A stretch of 64,000 nucleotides of DNA from Noviherbaspirillum soli (GCF_015352955.1 NZ_JACYOX010000006.1:96437-160436), one strand, 5' to 3'. Numbered from the stretch's first letter, positions 1-10,300 are shown. Program-made: numbers and translations. Notes: a model not told the origin generated them from the sequence alone.

Positions 1-142
1 GGCCGCTCTGGCGCGCCTTGATGCCATAGTCCAGTTCGGCCGGCGGCGGCAGCCGGGTCGGGTATTTCGGCGGCGGCGCCGCCAGTGCGGCGCTGCCGGC
101 GACGAGGCACAGCAGCGCCGTGCAGAGGGTGCGGAAATGCAT
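1..142 (-). CDS. DUF3108 domain protein, N-terminal part (cut by window edge)
   Basis: Only the first 47 codons are in the window. The visible residues form a clean signal peptide (MHFRTLCTALLCLVAGSAALA) followed by a proline-rich segment and a stretch like the first strand of DUF3108 proteins (ELDYGIKA). An in-frame ATG at 160 is also possible, but the one at 142 gives the better signal peptide and has GGAG upstream. The gene lies just behind another DUF3108 gene on the same strand (stop 162-164), so the two probably form an operon. DUF3108 proteins are envelope proteins of unknown biochemical role. The family assignment rests on the neighbour and the short similarity, because the rest of the protein is outside the window. 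Confidence 0.6.
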   Translation of the reverse strand, partial: MHFRTLCTALLCLVAGSAALAAPPPKYPTRLPPPAELDYGIKARQSG

Positions 143-161
143 TGCGGGCAGGTTCTCCATG

Positions 162-1292
162 TCAGATCGGTGGGGCCGGCTGCAGCGCCGATACCGCCAG
201 TTCGAGGTATTCGCCGCTGGGTTCGGTGAAGCGCAGCCGCACCGGGTACCAGGAATGCTCGGGCGCCAGCCAGATATCGAGCTTCTGGTCGCGCGAGCCG
301 GGCAGCGGCACGCGGCTGACATGCCAGGCCTGCATCGCGCCGGCCGGCGTGTCGATCCGCTCCTGTCCGATCACCCGGATCAGCCAGGGTTCCGCGTCGC
401 GCACGCCGGCCACGAAGATGCGCAACTGCGCGCCGGGCGCATATTGCGCGGGATCGCCCAGGCCGATCGACGCCAGTTGCCAGACGATGCTGGCGCGATC
501 CTGCTCGCCGCCGTTGCGCGGATAGGACGCCGTGGAAGACGAGAAGCGGATGCTGCCCGGGCTGGGTTCGAAGCGGGTGACGGTTTCGTCCTTGCGCATG
601 CGCTTTTCGGCATAGCTCTGCGGCGCCACGCCAAAGTCGTCGAAGCCGCCCTGGCTCTGGAAGCGCAGCACGGTAAAGAACAGCACGCCGGCCTCGCCGT
701 CGATGCGGTAGCGCTGGCCGTCGGCATGCCAGACGATACGGCCGTTGCCATACACTTCCTTGCCCTGGCGCAGCGCGCGCACGTCGTATTTCATGTCGAC
801 CGATGGCGGCATGCGCACCTGGTAGCGCGGTAAGCTTTCCTGCTCCGGCGTGGCGGGGGCGGGAACAGGCGCGGGGTCCGGCGCGGACTGCGGCGGCGCC
901 TCGGCGGACACGGCGGCTTCCGCGCTCCCGGCCGGCGCTGGCGCCGGCGACGGCGTGGCATCGGCAAGCGCGGGCGCGGCCGTGCTTTCGGCGGGCGGCG
1001 TGACGGGTGGCGGCGCGCTGGCCTGTCGTGGCGCAACGGCTTTCGGCCTGGGCCTGGGACGCGGCCTGGGCTTGGGCGGCGGCGGCGGCTCCGGCGCCGC
1101 AACGGGCGCCGGCGGCGGCAGCAGGGCCACCGCCACCGGCGGCGCATCGTCCTGGGCCAGCGATGGCAGCCCGATATGGCCGCCCGCCCAATGCAGTGCC
1201 AGCGCGTGCAGCAGCAGCGACAGCGCCAGCACGGCCAGCATGCGCAGCAGGGGACCGCGCCAGCGTTGGATGGGGGAATGTTTCTCGGACAT
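162..1292 (-). CDS. DUF3108 domain protein with TonB-like proline-rich N-terminus
   Basis: A 376-residue protein. Residues about 15-35 form one membrane-spanning segment (LLRMLAVLALSLLLHALAL). A long low-complexity region rich in Pro, Lys/Arg and Ala follows (about 50-150, with PKPRPRPRPRPK), and then a DUF3108-type beta-rich domain (about 155-376, starting near YQVRMPPSVDMKYDVRA). The layout, inner-membrane anchor plus extended Pro-rich linker plus periplasmic domain, resembles TonB and suggests a protein that reaches across the periplasm; this is inference. The ORF can be extended upstream to 1733, but that extension lies under the divergent gene at 1384, so MSEKHSP at 1292 was chosen. The downstream DUF3108 gene begins within about 20 bases of its stop, so co-expression is likely. 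Molecular function is unknown. Confidence 0.82.
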   Translation of the reverse strand: MSEKHSPIQRWRGPLLRMLAVLALSLLLHALALHWAGGHIGLPSLAQDDAPPVAVALLPPPAPVAAPEPPPPPKPRPRPRPRPKAVAPRQASAPPPVTPPAESTAAPALADATPSPAPAPAGSAEAAVSAEAPPQSAPDPAPVPAPATPEQESLPRYQVRMPPSVDMKYDVRALRQGKEVYGNGRIVWHADGQRYRIDGEAGVLFFTVLRFQSQGGFDDFGVAPQSYAEKRMRKDETVTRFEPSPGSIRFSSSTASYPRNGGEQDRASIVWQLASIGLGDPAQYAPGAQLRIFVAGVRDAEPWLIRVIGQERIDTPAGAMQAWHVSRVPLPGSRDQKLDIWLAPEHSWYPVRLRFTEPSGEYLELAVSALQPAPPI

Positions 1293-1383
1293 TTCGCTAG
1301 TGTAGCCGCTCGGCGGCCAATGGTCGCCGGTCATGCTGCGGCGCGGCAAAGCAAGTAGAATGGCGCCTTTTTTCGGGGGCACC

Positions 1384-2625
1384 ATGTTCAGAACAATGCT
1401 GGCGGCGCTGCTGCTGCTTCTTGCAAAGGGCGCCGCGGCCGGCACGCCGATCCGCATCGGCATGGTCGAGGGCATGTCCGGCCCCTTTGCCAATGCCGGC
1501 GAGGCCGTCGCGCGCAATATCCAGTTGGCGGTCGACAAGATCAACGCCTCCGGCGGCGTGCGTCTGCCGGACGGCAGGCATCCGCTGGCGCTGACCGTCT
1601 TCGACAGCAAGCAGGGCGTGGAAGAGGCGCTGATCGAATTTCGCCGCCTGTCCGACCAGCGCATCGGCTTCCTGGTGCAGGGCAACAGCTCGGCGGTGGC
1701 GTCGGCGCTGATCGACGCGGTGGAGCGGCACAATGGCCGCGTGCCCGATCAGCGCATCCTGTTCCTGAACTATTCCGCGGTGGACCCGGCGCTGACCAAT
1801 GAAAAATGCAGTTTCTGGCATTTCCGATTCGACGCCCATGCCGACATGCGCATGCATGCGCTGACCGAGGTGATACGCCAGGACAGCCATGCGAAGAAGG
1901 TGTATCTGATCGGCCAGGACTACAGCTTCGGCCGCCAGACCGCGAAGGCGGCGCGCAGCATGCTGGAAGCCAAGCGGCCGGACATTGCCATCGTCGGCGA
2001 CGAACTGCACCCGGTCGGCAAGATCAAGGATTTTTCCCCCTATGTGGCCAAGATCCGCGCCAGCGGCGCCGACAGCATCGTCACCGGCAACTGGGGCAAT
2101 GACCTGACGCTCCTGGTCAAGGCGGCGCGCGAGGCCGGCCTGGACGCCAAGTTCTACACCTTCTACGGCAACGGCCTGGGCGCGCCGGCCGCGATTGGCG
2201 ATGCCGGCGTGGGACGGGTGCGGGCAGTGGCCGAGTGGCATCCGAATGCCGGCGGCACTGCCAGCGACGCCTTCTACCAGGCTTTCGGCAAGCGCTATCC
2301 GGCGCCGAAGGACGACTATGTGCACCTGCGCATGCATGTGATGGTGGGCATGCTGGCCGCGGCGATCGAAAAGGCCGGCAGCACCGAGGCGGCGGCGGTG
2401 GCGCGGGCGCTCGAAGGCGCGCAGTTCAGGAACAGCTTCCACCAGGCCACCATGCGCGCCGCCGACCATCAGCTGATCCAGCCGCTGTATGTGTCGGTAA
2501 TGCAGAAAAAGGGCGAGGGCGTGCGCTTCGACAATGAAGGCAGCGGCTACGGCTTTCGTACCGAGCGTTATCTGTCGGTCGAGGAAACGGCCCTGCCAAC
2601 CAGCTGCCGGATGACGCGGCCTTAG
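1384..2625 (+). CDS. Periplasmic ligand-binding protein of the branched-chain amino-acid (Leu/Ile/Val-type) ABC family
   Basis: A 413-residue protein with a signal peptide (MFRTMLAALLLLLAKGAAAG). It is followed by the type-1 periplasmic-binding fold typical of LivJ/urea/amide binding proteins (IRIGMVEGMSGPFANAG, NYSAVDP, GQDYSFGRQ, FYGNGLG). Such proteins capture small solutes for an ABC permease or present them to a sensor. No permease or ATPase gene is nearby, so it is an orphan and its ligand cannot be inferred. The start at ATG 1384 has a GGGGG run four bases upstream and gives the signal peptide directly; an upstream ATG at 1333 would spoil it. It is divergent from the DUF3108 gene across about 90 bases. 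A seven-T run at 2689-2695 may mark its 3' end. Confidence 0.85.
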   Translation: MFRTMLAALLLLLAKGAAAGTPIRIGMVEGMSGPFANAGEAVARNIQLAVDKINASGGVRLPDGRHPLALTVFDSKQGVEEALIEFRRLSDQRIGFLVQGNSSAVASALIDAVERHNGRVPDQRILFLNYSAVDPALTNEKCSFWHFRFDAHADMRMHALTEVIRQDSHAKKVYLIGQDYSFGRQTAKAARSMLEAKRPDIAIVGDELHPVGKIKDFSPYVAKIRASGADSIVTGNWGNDLTLLVKAAREAGLDAKFYTFYGNGLGAPAAIGDAGVGRVRAVAEWHPNAGGTASDAFYQAFGKRYPAPKDDYVHLRMHVMVGMLAAAIEKAGSTEAAAVARALEGAQFRNSFHQATMRAADHQLIQPLYVSVMQKKGEGVRFDNEGSGYGFRTERYLSVEETALPTSCRMTRP

Positions 2626-2743
2626 AACTCCGGCTTCGATCAAAGTCAAAATGTATTAGCGCGCCCCTGGAATCGTTGCCCGGGCAGGTTTTTTTATGTG
2701 GCTTTTCTGCTACGCTAAGCGGACATCAAACGTGGAGATCAGC

Positions 2744-3373
2744 ATGGCAGATTCAAGCATGTCCGGCATTCCAGGCGTGGGCGCGATGACCGACACACTG
2801 GAGTTCGTCAAGAACCTGTGGGGCGGCATGAAGATACCCGGCATGGCAATGCCTTCCCTGTCCGTCGATGACGTGAACAAGCAGATTGCCGACCTGAAGG
2901 CGGTCGAGTCCTGGCTCAACGTCAACATGAGCATGCTGCGCAGCACGATACAGGCGCTGGAAGTCCAGAGCGCCACCCTGGCCGCGCTGCACACCATGGG
3001 CAACAGCATGAATTCCCTGGCCCAGGCCGGCATGGCGCAGGCGGCGTCGGCCGACAGCAGGCCGGCAGCGGACATGGCCAAAGCCTTCTCGTTTTCCCCG
3101 CCGCAGGCCGAGAAGCCGCCTGCGCCGGGCGCCGGCGACAAGCCGGCAGGCGAGCCGCCGCAGGCCAATGCCGACATGGGCAATGCCACCGCCTTCGCCA
3201 ATCCGGCAGCATGGTGGAACCTGTTGCAGGATCAGTTCAAGCAGGCCGTCAGCACGGCGGTGACCGCCGAGCCGCGCGCCGAGTCGCGCAGCGAACCCAA
3301 GGCAGCGGAAGCGGAGAAGGCCAAACCGCGCGCCCGCAAGACGGTGGCCAAGAAGCGCGCGCCCAAGGCCTGA
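2744..3373 (+). CDS. phaM: PhaM-like polyhydroxybutyrate granule-associated protein
   Basis: A 209-residue protein. The N-terminal half (about 1-100) carries the conserved PhaM pattern: DTLEFVKNLWGGMKIPGM, SLSVDDVNKQIADLKAVESW, then LNVNMSMLRSTIQALEVQ, a predicted helical region. The middle is Ala/Pro-rich and low in complexity. The C-terminus is a Lys/Arg/Ala-rich tail (KPRARKTVAKKRAPKA) of the AKKxA type that binds DNA in histone-like proteins. In Ralstonia, PhaM activates PHB synthase PhaC and tethers granules to the nucleoid. The same role is inferred here. ATG 2744 follows GGAG by seven bases and was preferred to the earlier ATG at 2696. No other pha gene is in the window. Confidence 0.8.
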   Translation: MADSSMSGIPGVGAMTDTLEFVKNLWGGMKIPGMAMPSLSVDDVNKQIADLKAVESWLNVNMSMLRSTIQALEVQSATLAALHTMGNSMNSLAQAGMAQAASADSRPAADMAKAFSFSPPQAEKPPAPGAGDKPAGEPPQANADMGNATAFANPAAWWNLLQDQFKQAVSTAVTAEPRAESRSEPKAAEAEKAKPRARKTVAKKRAPKA

Positions 3374-3385
3374 GCGCCAGCGGGC

Positions 3386-3420
3386 AGGCCCGCGCCGCCC
3401 GGATCAGGCGGCGCGGGCCT
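3386..3420. terminator. Hairpin between convergent genes
   Basis: Two perfect 14-base arms (3386-3399 and 3407-3420, AGGCCCGCGCCGCC and its complement) enclose a 7-base loop that contains the stop codon of the minus-strand kinase gene. It lies 12 bases after the phaM stop. There is no T-run on either side, so it may act as a bidirectional end structure rather than a classic intrinsic terminator. Confidence 0.55.
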
Positions 3421-6328
3421 GCTTGCCGATGCGCGCCAGAAGCGCGATCAGCCGGTCGATCTCCACCGGCTTGACCAGATGATGGTCGAAGCCCGCCCGC
3501 ATCGAGCGCTCGCGGTCCTGCGCCTGGCCATAGCCGGTCAGCGCAATCAGCACGGCGTCGCTGGTGGCGGGCGAGGCGCGCAGGCGGCGCGCCAGTTCAT
3601 AGCCGTCCATGTCCGGCAGGCCGATATCGAGCAGGCAGATGCCGGGCGCCTGCGCCGCCGCCCGTTCCAGCGCGTCCTGCGCCTGGTAGGCCACCGAAAC
3701 CTGATAACCCTGCAGTTCCAGCAGCATCGCCAGGGTATTGGCGGCGTCGACGTTATCGTCCACCAGCAGCAGCGTGGACGCCGGCGCGACATGCGCCTGA
3801 TGGCTGCCATCCTGCGCGGGCGGCAGGCTCTGCCGCTGGCCCGGCGCCAGCGGCAGATAGACCGAGAACGTGCTGCCCTTGCCCAACCCTTCGCTGTAGG
3901 CCGCCACCCGGCCGCCATGCAGTTCCGCCAGGCTCTTGACCAGGGCCAGCCCCAGCCCCAGTCCGCCCTGGGCGCGGTCCGGGGATCGCTCGCCCTGCGT
4001 AAACAGGTCGAACACATGCGGCAGCAGGTCCGGCGGCATGCCGATGCCGTTGTCGCTCACCGTCAGCGCCAGCATGCCGTCCTCCACCCGTGCCCCCAGC
4101 CGCAGCTCGCCGCCCGGCGGCGTGTACTTGGCGGCATTGTTGAGCAGGTTGGTGCAGATCTGGACCAGGCGGATGCGGTCGCCCAGAAGCGGCGGAATGC
4201 CCGGCGCGATATCGATGTCGAGATGATGGCGCCGCGACTCCACCAGCGAACGCACCTGCTCCAGGGTGCTGGCAATGACCTGGTCCAGCATCACCGCTTC
4301 CTTTTCCAGCGTGACCAGGCCGCGCGTGACCCGCGATACATCCAGCAGGTCGTCGATCAGGCTGGTCATGTGCTCCACCTGCCGGCTGATGATGTCGCTG
4401 GTCCTGGCAATGCGCGGATCGTCCGCCTGCGCCAGCCGCAGCAGCTGGGCGGCGGTACTGATCGGCGCCAGCGGGTTGCGCAGCTCATGCGCCAGCATCG
4501 CCAGGAATTCGTCCTTCCTGCGGTCGGCCGCGCGCAGCGCTTCCTCTGCGCGCTTGCGCTCGGTGACATCGATCGAGATGCCGCGCACCAGCGCCGGCTC
4601 GCCGGCGGCGTCGCACACCACCTTGCCGCGCGCCTCGACCCAGATCGTGGCGCCATTGTCGGGGCGGATCATGCGCACCGTGCCTTCATAATCCCTGCGC
4701 TCGGCGATGGCTTTCTGCACCACGCCGCCGATCTGGGCCATGTCTTCGGGATGGACCGCCGACCAGCCCGGCGGCGCATCTTCCTGGCCATGCCCGAACA
4801 CATCCTTCACATTGAAGGAATAACGCACCTTGTCCTGCTTCAGGTCCCAGTCCCACACCACCATGCGCCCGACCTGCAGGCCCTCGCGCAGCCTTTCCTC
4901 GCTGTCATGCACCGCCTCGGCCGCCAGCCGCTGGTCGGTGACGTCATAGCCCTCGATGAAAATGCCCGATACCGCGCCGTCGAATCCGAGCACCGGCTGG
5001 TAGATGAAAGTGACGAAGCGCCGGGCCGGCGCGACATCCGGCCGCGGCTGCAGCACCAGCAGCGATTCATGGCCGAAGAAGGGCTGGCCGCTGGCATACA
5101 CCTGGTCGAGCAGATCGAAAAAGCCCTGCGACTTCAACTCGGGCAGCACCTCGTGCACGCTCTTGCCCAGGATGTTCCTGCGGTCGATCAGCTGGGTGAA
5201 GCTCTTGTTGGCCAGCTCGAATACGTGGTCGGGGCCGCGCACCACGGCCATGAAGCCGGGCGCCTGCTCGAACAGGCCGCGCAGGCGGTCGCCCTCGGCC
5301 GCCAGCTGGCGTGACAGCGCCGCTTCCGCCTGGCGCCGGCTGGCTTCGGCGGATGCCCTTTCCACCGCCGACCAGATGCGTTCGGCCATGTCCTCGGCCA
5401 GCGCCACGTCGCCGTCGCGCCAGCGGCGCGGCGCGGCCTGGGCCAGCACCAGCAGGCTTTGCTCCTGACCGGTCTTGCGCAGCGGCACCGCCAGCAGCGC
5501 CCGCACCGCCACGCCGGCATACAGGGAGGCATGGGCGGCGGTGCGGCTGTCGCTTTCCACATCGGTGACCCAGAACGGGCCGCCGCGCTGCACGTTGGCG
5601 GCCAGCGCCGCGCCGAGCCGCGCGACCGGGTAGGTCTGGCCCTGTATGCCCGGCACGCTGCCGTCATGCCAGTCGCTGTTGATGCGCAGCTGCTGGCCGT
5701 CCCCCGTAATCTGTGCGTACACCACCCGGGTCAGGCCGAGATGGCGGCCGAGCAGGGCGGACGCGGTTTCGGTGATCTGGCCCGGTTCCGTCAGGCCGCG
5801 CAGCCGGTCCGCGATTTCCAGCTGGAAGCGCTGGCGCCGTTCCGACAGGATCTGCGGCGTGGTCTCGGTGCAGGCGCAGAACATGCCGGCCACCTGGCCC
5901 GATTCATCATGGATGGGGCTGTAGGAAAAGGTAAAGTAGGTTTCCTCGGGAAAGCCGTTGCGCTCCATGACCAGCAGCAGGTTGTCGGCGAAGATCGATT
6001 CCCCGGACATCGCCGTTTCCGCCAGCGGGCTGATGTCCGGCCAGATGTCTGACCAGACCTGCGCGAACGGCATCGCCAGCGCATGCTGCTGCTTGTTGCC
6101 CAGCACCGGGATATAGGCGTCGTTGAACAGGAAGGTCAGCGCCGGACCCCAGGCCAGAAACATCGGGAAGCTGGAGTTGAGCATGATGCCGACCGCGGTG
6201 CGCAGCGACGACGGCCAGGTAGCCGGCGGTCCCAGCGGCGAATCGCTCCAGTCGTGGCTGCGCATGCGGGCGCGCATCTCGCCGCCGCCGGCAAGCAAAT
6301 CAAAATTGCTCTGTGCTTTCTGGCTCAC
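3404..6328 (-). CDS. Hybrid sensor histidine kinase (PAS-like, GAF, PAS, PAS, HisKA, HATPase, receiver)
   Basis: A 974-residue protein with no evident membrane segment, so probably cytoplasmic. Order: a PAS-like N-terminal module (about 25-160, starting SHDWSDSPLGPPATWP), a GAF domain (about 165-330), PAS (about 345-470), PAS with PAC (about 480-600), HisKA with H-box LAHELRNPL near 610, HATPase with N box NLLNNAAKY and G box GGLGLGLALV, and a C-terminal receiver (about 850-970) with acidic pocket VDDN and phospho-Asp in LLDIGLPD. It should autophosphorylate on His and pass phosphate to its own receiver. No HPt or output partner lies beside it. GTG at 6328 is the start, supported by GGAGG nine bases upstream. 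The N-terminal module recurs in the kinase at 7392. Confidence 0.9.
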   Translation of the reverse strand: MSQKAQSNFDLLAGGGEMRARMRSHDWSDSPLGPPATWPSSLRTAVGIMLNSSFPMFLAWGPALTFLFNDAYIPVLGNKQQHALAMPFAQVWSDIWPDISPLAETAMSGESIFADNLLLVMERNGFPEETYFTFSYSPIHDESGQVAGMFCACTETTPQILSERRQRFQLEIADRLRGLTEPGQITETASALLGRHLGLTRVVYAQITGDGQQLRINSDWHDGSVPGIQGQTYPVARLGAALAANVQRGGPFWVTDVESDSRTAAHASLYAGVAVRALLAVPLRKTGQEQSLLVLAQAAPRRWRDGDVALAEDMAERIWSAVERASAEASRRQAEAALSRQLAAEGDRLRGLFEQAPGFMAVVRGPDHVFELANKSFTQLIDRRNILGKSVHEVLPELKSQGFFDLLDQVYASGQPFFGHESLLVLQPRPDVAPARRFVTFIYQPVLGFDGAVSGIFIEGYDVTDQRLAAEAVHDSEERLREGLQVGRMVVWDWDLKQDKVRYSFNVKDVFGHGQEDAPPGWSAVHPEDMAQIGGVVQKAIAERRDYEGTVRMIRPDNGATIWVEARGKVVCDAAGEPALVRGISIDVTERKRAEEALRAADRRKDEFLAMLAHELRNPLAPISTAAQLLRLAQADDPRIARTSDIISRQVEHMTSLIDDLLDVSRVTRGLVTLEKEAVMLDQVIASTLEQVRSLVESRRHHLDIDIAPGIPPLLGDRIRLVQICTNLLNNAAKYTPPGGELRLGARVEDGMLALTVSDNGIGMPPDLLPHVFDLFTQGERSPDRAQGGLGLGLALVKSLAELHGGRVAAYSEGLGKGSTFSVYLPLAPGQRQSLPPAQDGSHQAHVAPASTLLLVDDNVDAANTLAMLLELQGYQVSVAYQAQDALERAAAQAPGICLLDIGLPDMDGYELARRLRASPATSDAVLIALTGYGQAQDRERSMRAGFDHHLVKPVEIDRLIALLARIGKQARAA

Positions 6329-6461
6329 TCTGGCCTACCTCCGGTGCTGCGGCAGCCTGGCGACGCAATCGTGGACGCGGCCGCGGGCGCGCGCGCATGC
6401 GCCAGCGCGCCAGGCCGGGATGCGGCGAAGGCGCCATCAGGCGCAACGGCTGGCGTGGTAT

Positions 6462-6707
6462 TCAAGGCCAGGGCGCGGGCGCGACGCTGACAAACTGGGC
6501 GCCGCCTTCGGAAGGCGCCAGCGCCTCGCCCCTGGGATGGCGCACACGCTGGCTGATCGCATGCACCGCCTTCCTGACATCCTCGAAGTCAGCCAGGGAA
6601 ACCGGACGCTCCCGGTCCGGCCAGCTGGTGACTGCCCATTGCATCAGGTCCTGGAAACGCTGTTCCAGGTCGGCGGCAAACTGCTCCTTATCGGTCTGAT
6701 CACTCAT
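6462..6707 (-). CDS. Small hypothetical protein, 81 residues
   Basis: The frame is open upstream, but the likely start is ATG 6707 (MSDQTDKEQF), with GAGG eight bases before it. The protein is soluble, acidic and helical in its first 50 residues (FAADLEQRFQDLMQWAV, LADFEDVRKAVHAIS), with a Gly/Pro-containing tail. I do not recognise a family. It sits upstream of the 3404-6328 kinase on the same strand, separated by about 130 bases with no gene, and divergently from the gene at 6901. It may belong to a stress- or signalling-related set, but nothing in the sequence gives a function. Confidence 0.6.
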   Translation of the reverse strand: MSDQTDKEQFAADLEQRFQDLMQWAVTSWPDRERPVSLADFEDVRKAVHAISQRVRHPRGEALAPSEGGAQFVSVAPAPWP

Positions 6708-6900
6708 TGCAATACCTCGCTCGCAGTTCGTATACCGGGCGATTTTACTGGAAGAAGCTATTCGCCTCAGGCGTTCGGTCAAGCCTGGGCCAGATTGGAA
6801 AATCAGCGTTTTCCTACGCAGGGGGCGCCGCCTCTCTGACACCGCTGCGAAAGGCTTGCGCCTATGATGCAGCCTTGTCAGGAGAACAAGGAGACTTACC

Positions 6901-7254
6901 GTGGCCAGCGAAACGACAGGACCAGCCGGACCGGACAATGGCGCGCCAGCCGGCGTCGAGCCGGCGAAGAAACGCAGTGGCCATCCGCAGGATGGCAGCC
7001 AGTTGCAGACCGTGGTCGAAGAACAGCTTTTCATCGAGACCGCGAAGGACGACCAGTTCAGCGAAATGCCGGGCGACCCGCGCTCCCAGCCGCCGCATCA
7101 CCACAAGGCAAAGCAGCCGCCGCAGGGGGCCGCGCCGGCATCCGACCTCGAGCCTCCCGAGCAGGCCCGCGAGACCAGCCCGGAAAGCGCGCCGGAAGAG
7201 CCGGTGGAAGGCCTGGTGCTGGGCAACTCGGGATTCCCGGCCAGAGGCAATTGA
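6901..7254 (+). CDS. Small disordered hypothetical protein, 117 residues
   Basis: Starts with GTG at 6901 behind a strong AAGGAG eight bases upstream, which is the main evidence that it is a real gene. The protein is rich in Pro, Glu, Ala, Gln and Gly, has no hydrophobic segment, and contains a HHHKAKQPP patch. It is probably largely disordered. The central part (QLQTVVEEQLFIETAKDDQF) is the only segment likely to fold. No family was recognised. It is followed 137 bases later by the kinase gene at 7392 on the same strand, so co-transcription is possible. Confidence 0.6.
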   Translation: MASETTGPAGPDNGAPAGVEPAKKRSGHPQDGSQLQTVVEEQLFIETAKDDQFSEMPGDPRSQPPHHHKAKQPPQGAAPASDLEPPEQARETSPESAPEEPVEGLVLGNSGFPARGN

Positions 7255-7391
7255 GGCGGCCAGCATCGCTGGTTTGTTCCGCAGCGTGTAAAGGCGATTG
7301 TTTTGCCACCCGTGGCCGCATTACCATTTAGAATTTCAGGCTCCAAATGCCAACTCCATGCGCCGGCTCCCGGCCTGAAGCCTGAATCTGA

Positions 7392-10300
7392 ATGAATGCG
7401 ATTATTCGGTTGAATCCGGAAGCGACACGTTTGCGCCTGAGCGCCTTCGACTGGTCCGCCACGCCACTGGGGCCACGGCGTGCATGGTCGCCGGTATTGC
7501 GTACCGCAGCCGACATCCTGTGCAATGCGCCGCTGCCCACGCTGCTGCTGTGGGGGCCGCAGCATACGCTGATTTATAACCAGACCTTTGCCGCGCTGGC
7601 CGGCGAACGCGATGCCGACGCCTTCGGCCGACCGGCCGCGGCAGCCTGGCCGCAACTGCTGCCGGCCGGCGGCGACAGCCAAGCGGGCGTGCCGCAGCGC
7701 CAGCATCTTTTCATTGGCGGGCAAGGATTCGACCTGTACTACACGCCGCTGGGCACAGACGCCGCCGATGATGGCAACGATGCCGGCTATCTGGTCACCG
7801 TCACCGAAACCGCGCCGCAGGCGCAGAACAGCCCCGACAGCGGCATGGTGCGGCGCCTGCACGAAGCGATCGCCGCGGAACGCCTGGAAGCCGATACCCA
7901 GCGCCATGCGCGCGCCGACGAGAGCGATTTCCTGCGCAGCCTGTTCGAACAGACGCCGGGCTTCACGGCGGTGCTGCGCGGCCCGCGCCATGTGTTCACC
8001 GTCGCCAACGCGCCCTACCGCCATCTGGTGGGACGCGAGGACATCATCGGCAAGCCGGTCGACGAGGCGCTGCCGGAGGTGGTGGACCAGGGTTTCGTGA
8101 CGCTGCTCGACCAGGTGTATGCCAGCGGCGAACCCTATATCGGCAAGGAAATGCAGTTGAAGCTGCGCGGCGGCAACGGCGGCGCGCAGCGCACCGTGCT
8201 GCTCGATTTCGTGTATCAGCCGATACGCGACCCGTCCGGCGCCGTGACCGGCATCTTCGTGCAGGGCGTCGACGTGACCGAACAGACCGCCAATGCCGAG
8301 CGCCTGCGGATTGCGCAGGAAGCCGGCGGCATCGGCAGCTTCGAGTGGTTTCCCGATACCGACCAGCTGGTGTGCTCGGATACCTACCGCCGCCTGTGGG
8401 GATTGCCGGACGATGTGCCCGTCACCGGCAGCATGCTGGTGGCCATGGTCAGCCCGCAGGACCGGCATGAGGTCGGGCCGGCCAAGCTGGCGCGCGAGGC
8501 CAATCCGCTGGAATACGCGGAATACGAGATCACCCGGGCCGACAATGGCGAAAAACGCTGGCTGGCGCGGCGCGGCAAGGTGATCGAGCGCGACGGCCGC
8601 AAGCGCTACCTGGGCGTGGCCTTCGACGTCACCCACAGGAAGCGCATCGACCAGGCGCTGCGCGACAGCGAGACGCGCATCCAGCAGAGCAATGAATTCA
8701 TCCGCCTGCTGCTCGACTCGACCGAGGAAGGCTTCTATTCGATCGACCGCAATGGCCGCACCACCCTGTGCAACCGCGCCTTCATGCGCATGCTGGGCTT
8801 CACCCAGGCCTCGCAGGTCATCGGCAAGCCGCTGCACGACCTGATCCACCACAGCCATCCGGACGGCGCCCCTTACCAGCCCGACGAGTGTCCCATCCTG
8901 CGCACCGCCCGCACCGGCGAATCGGCGCTGGTCGACGAGGAAGTGTTCTTCCGCGTCGACGGCAGCAGCTTCCCGGTGGAATACCGGTCGCATCCGGTGC
9001 GTCGCAACGGCGTGCTCGAAGGCGCGCTATGCACCTTCACCGACATCACCGCGCGCCGCCAGCACATGGCCACGCTGCGCGACCTCAATGAAACCCTGGA
9101 GCAGCGCGTGGTGGAAGAGATCAGCCGCCGCGCCGACGCCGAGAACGCGCTGCGCCAGGCGCAGAAGATGGAAGCGATCGGCCAGCTGACCGGCGGCGTC
9201 GCGCATGACTTCAACAATGTGCTGCAGGTGGTCGGCGGCAACCTGCAGCTGCTGCAGAGCCAGCTGGCCGGCAACCAGGCGGCGCAGAAGCGCCTCGACA
9301 CCGCGCTGGCGGCGGTGCTGCGCGGCGCCAAGCTGGCGTCGCAGCTGCTGGCCTTTGCCCGGCGCCAGCCGTTGCAGCCGGTGGTCATCAACCTCGGCGA
9401 CCTGGTGCGCAACATGGACGACCTGCTGCGGCGCGCGCTGGGCGAGGCGGTCAGCGTCAGCACCGTGGTCGAGCCGGACCTGTGGAACACTTTGGCCGAC
9501 CCCGGCCAGATCGAAAACGTGATCCTGAACCTGGTGATCAATGCCCGCGACGCGATGCAGGGCGAGGGCCGGCTGACGCTGGAACTGGCCAACGTGGACC
9601 TGGACGGGCAGGCATTCGGCGCAGCCGACCCGGTACCGGCCGGCGGCTATGTGATGCTGGCCGTGACCGACACCGGCTCCGGCATGTCGCCGGCGGTGCT
9701 GGAAAAGGCCTTCGAGCCCTTCTTCACCACCAAGCCGGAAGGCGAGGGCACCGGCCTGGGCCTGTCGATGGCCTATGGCTTCGTGCGCCAGAGCGGCGGC
9801 ACCATACGCATCTACAGCGAGGTTGGCGTCGGCACCACGATACGCATCTATCTGCCGCGTTCGACCCAGGCCAAGGACGCCTTGCCCGACCTGCTGTCGG
9901 GGCCCGTCATCGGCGGCAATGAAACCATCCTGGTGGCGGAGGACGATCCCGATGTGCAGTCGACCGTGGTCGACATCCTGAGCACGCTGGGCTACCGGGT
10001 GCTGAAGGCCGACGATGGCGAGGGCGCGCTGGTGATCCTTCGCAGCGGCATGCATATCGACATGCTCTTCACCGATGTGGTGATGCCCGGCCCGGTGCGC
10101 AGCGTGGAACTGGCGCGCCAGGCGCGGCTGCTGATTCCCGACATCGCCGTGCTGTTCACCTCGGGCTATCCGCAGAATGCGATCGTGCATGGCGGCCGCC
10201 TGGACGAGGGCGTGGAACTGCTGTCCAAGCCTTACCGGCGTACCGACCTGGCGCGCAAGATCCGCCATATATTCGCCAACCGGCAGCAGGCGATGGGGCG

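Noticed and set aside
1020..1090. GC-rich repeated triplets that look like a tandem repeat
   Set aside because: They encode the Pro/Arg/Lys linker of the DUF3108 protein and are explained as coding sequence.
7098..8993. Long minus-strand frame of over 600 codons opposite the kinase at 7392
   Set aside because: It is a shadow of a GC-rich gene: rich in Ala, Arg, Gly and His with no recognisable domain, while the plus strand encodes a clear kinase.
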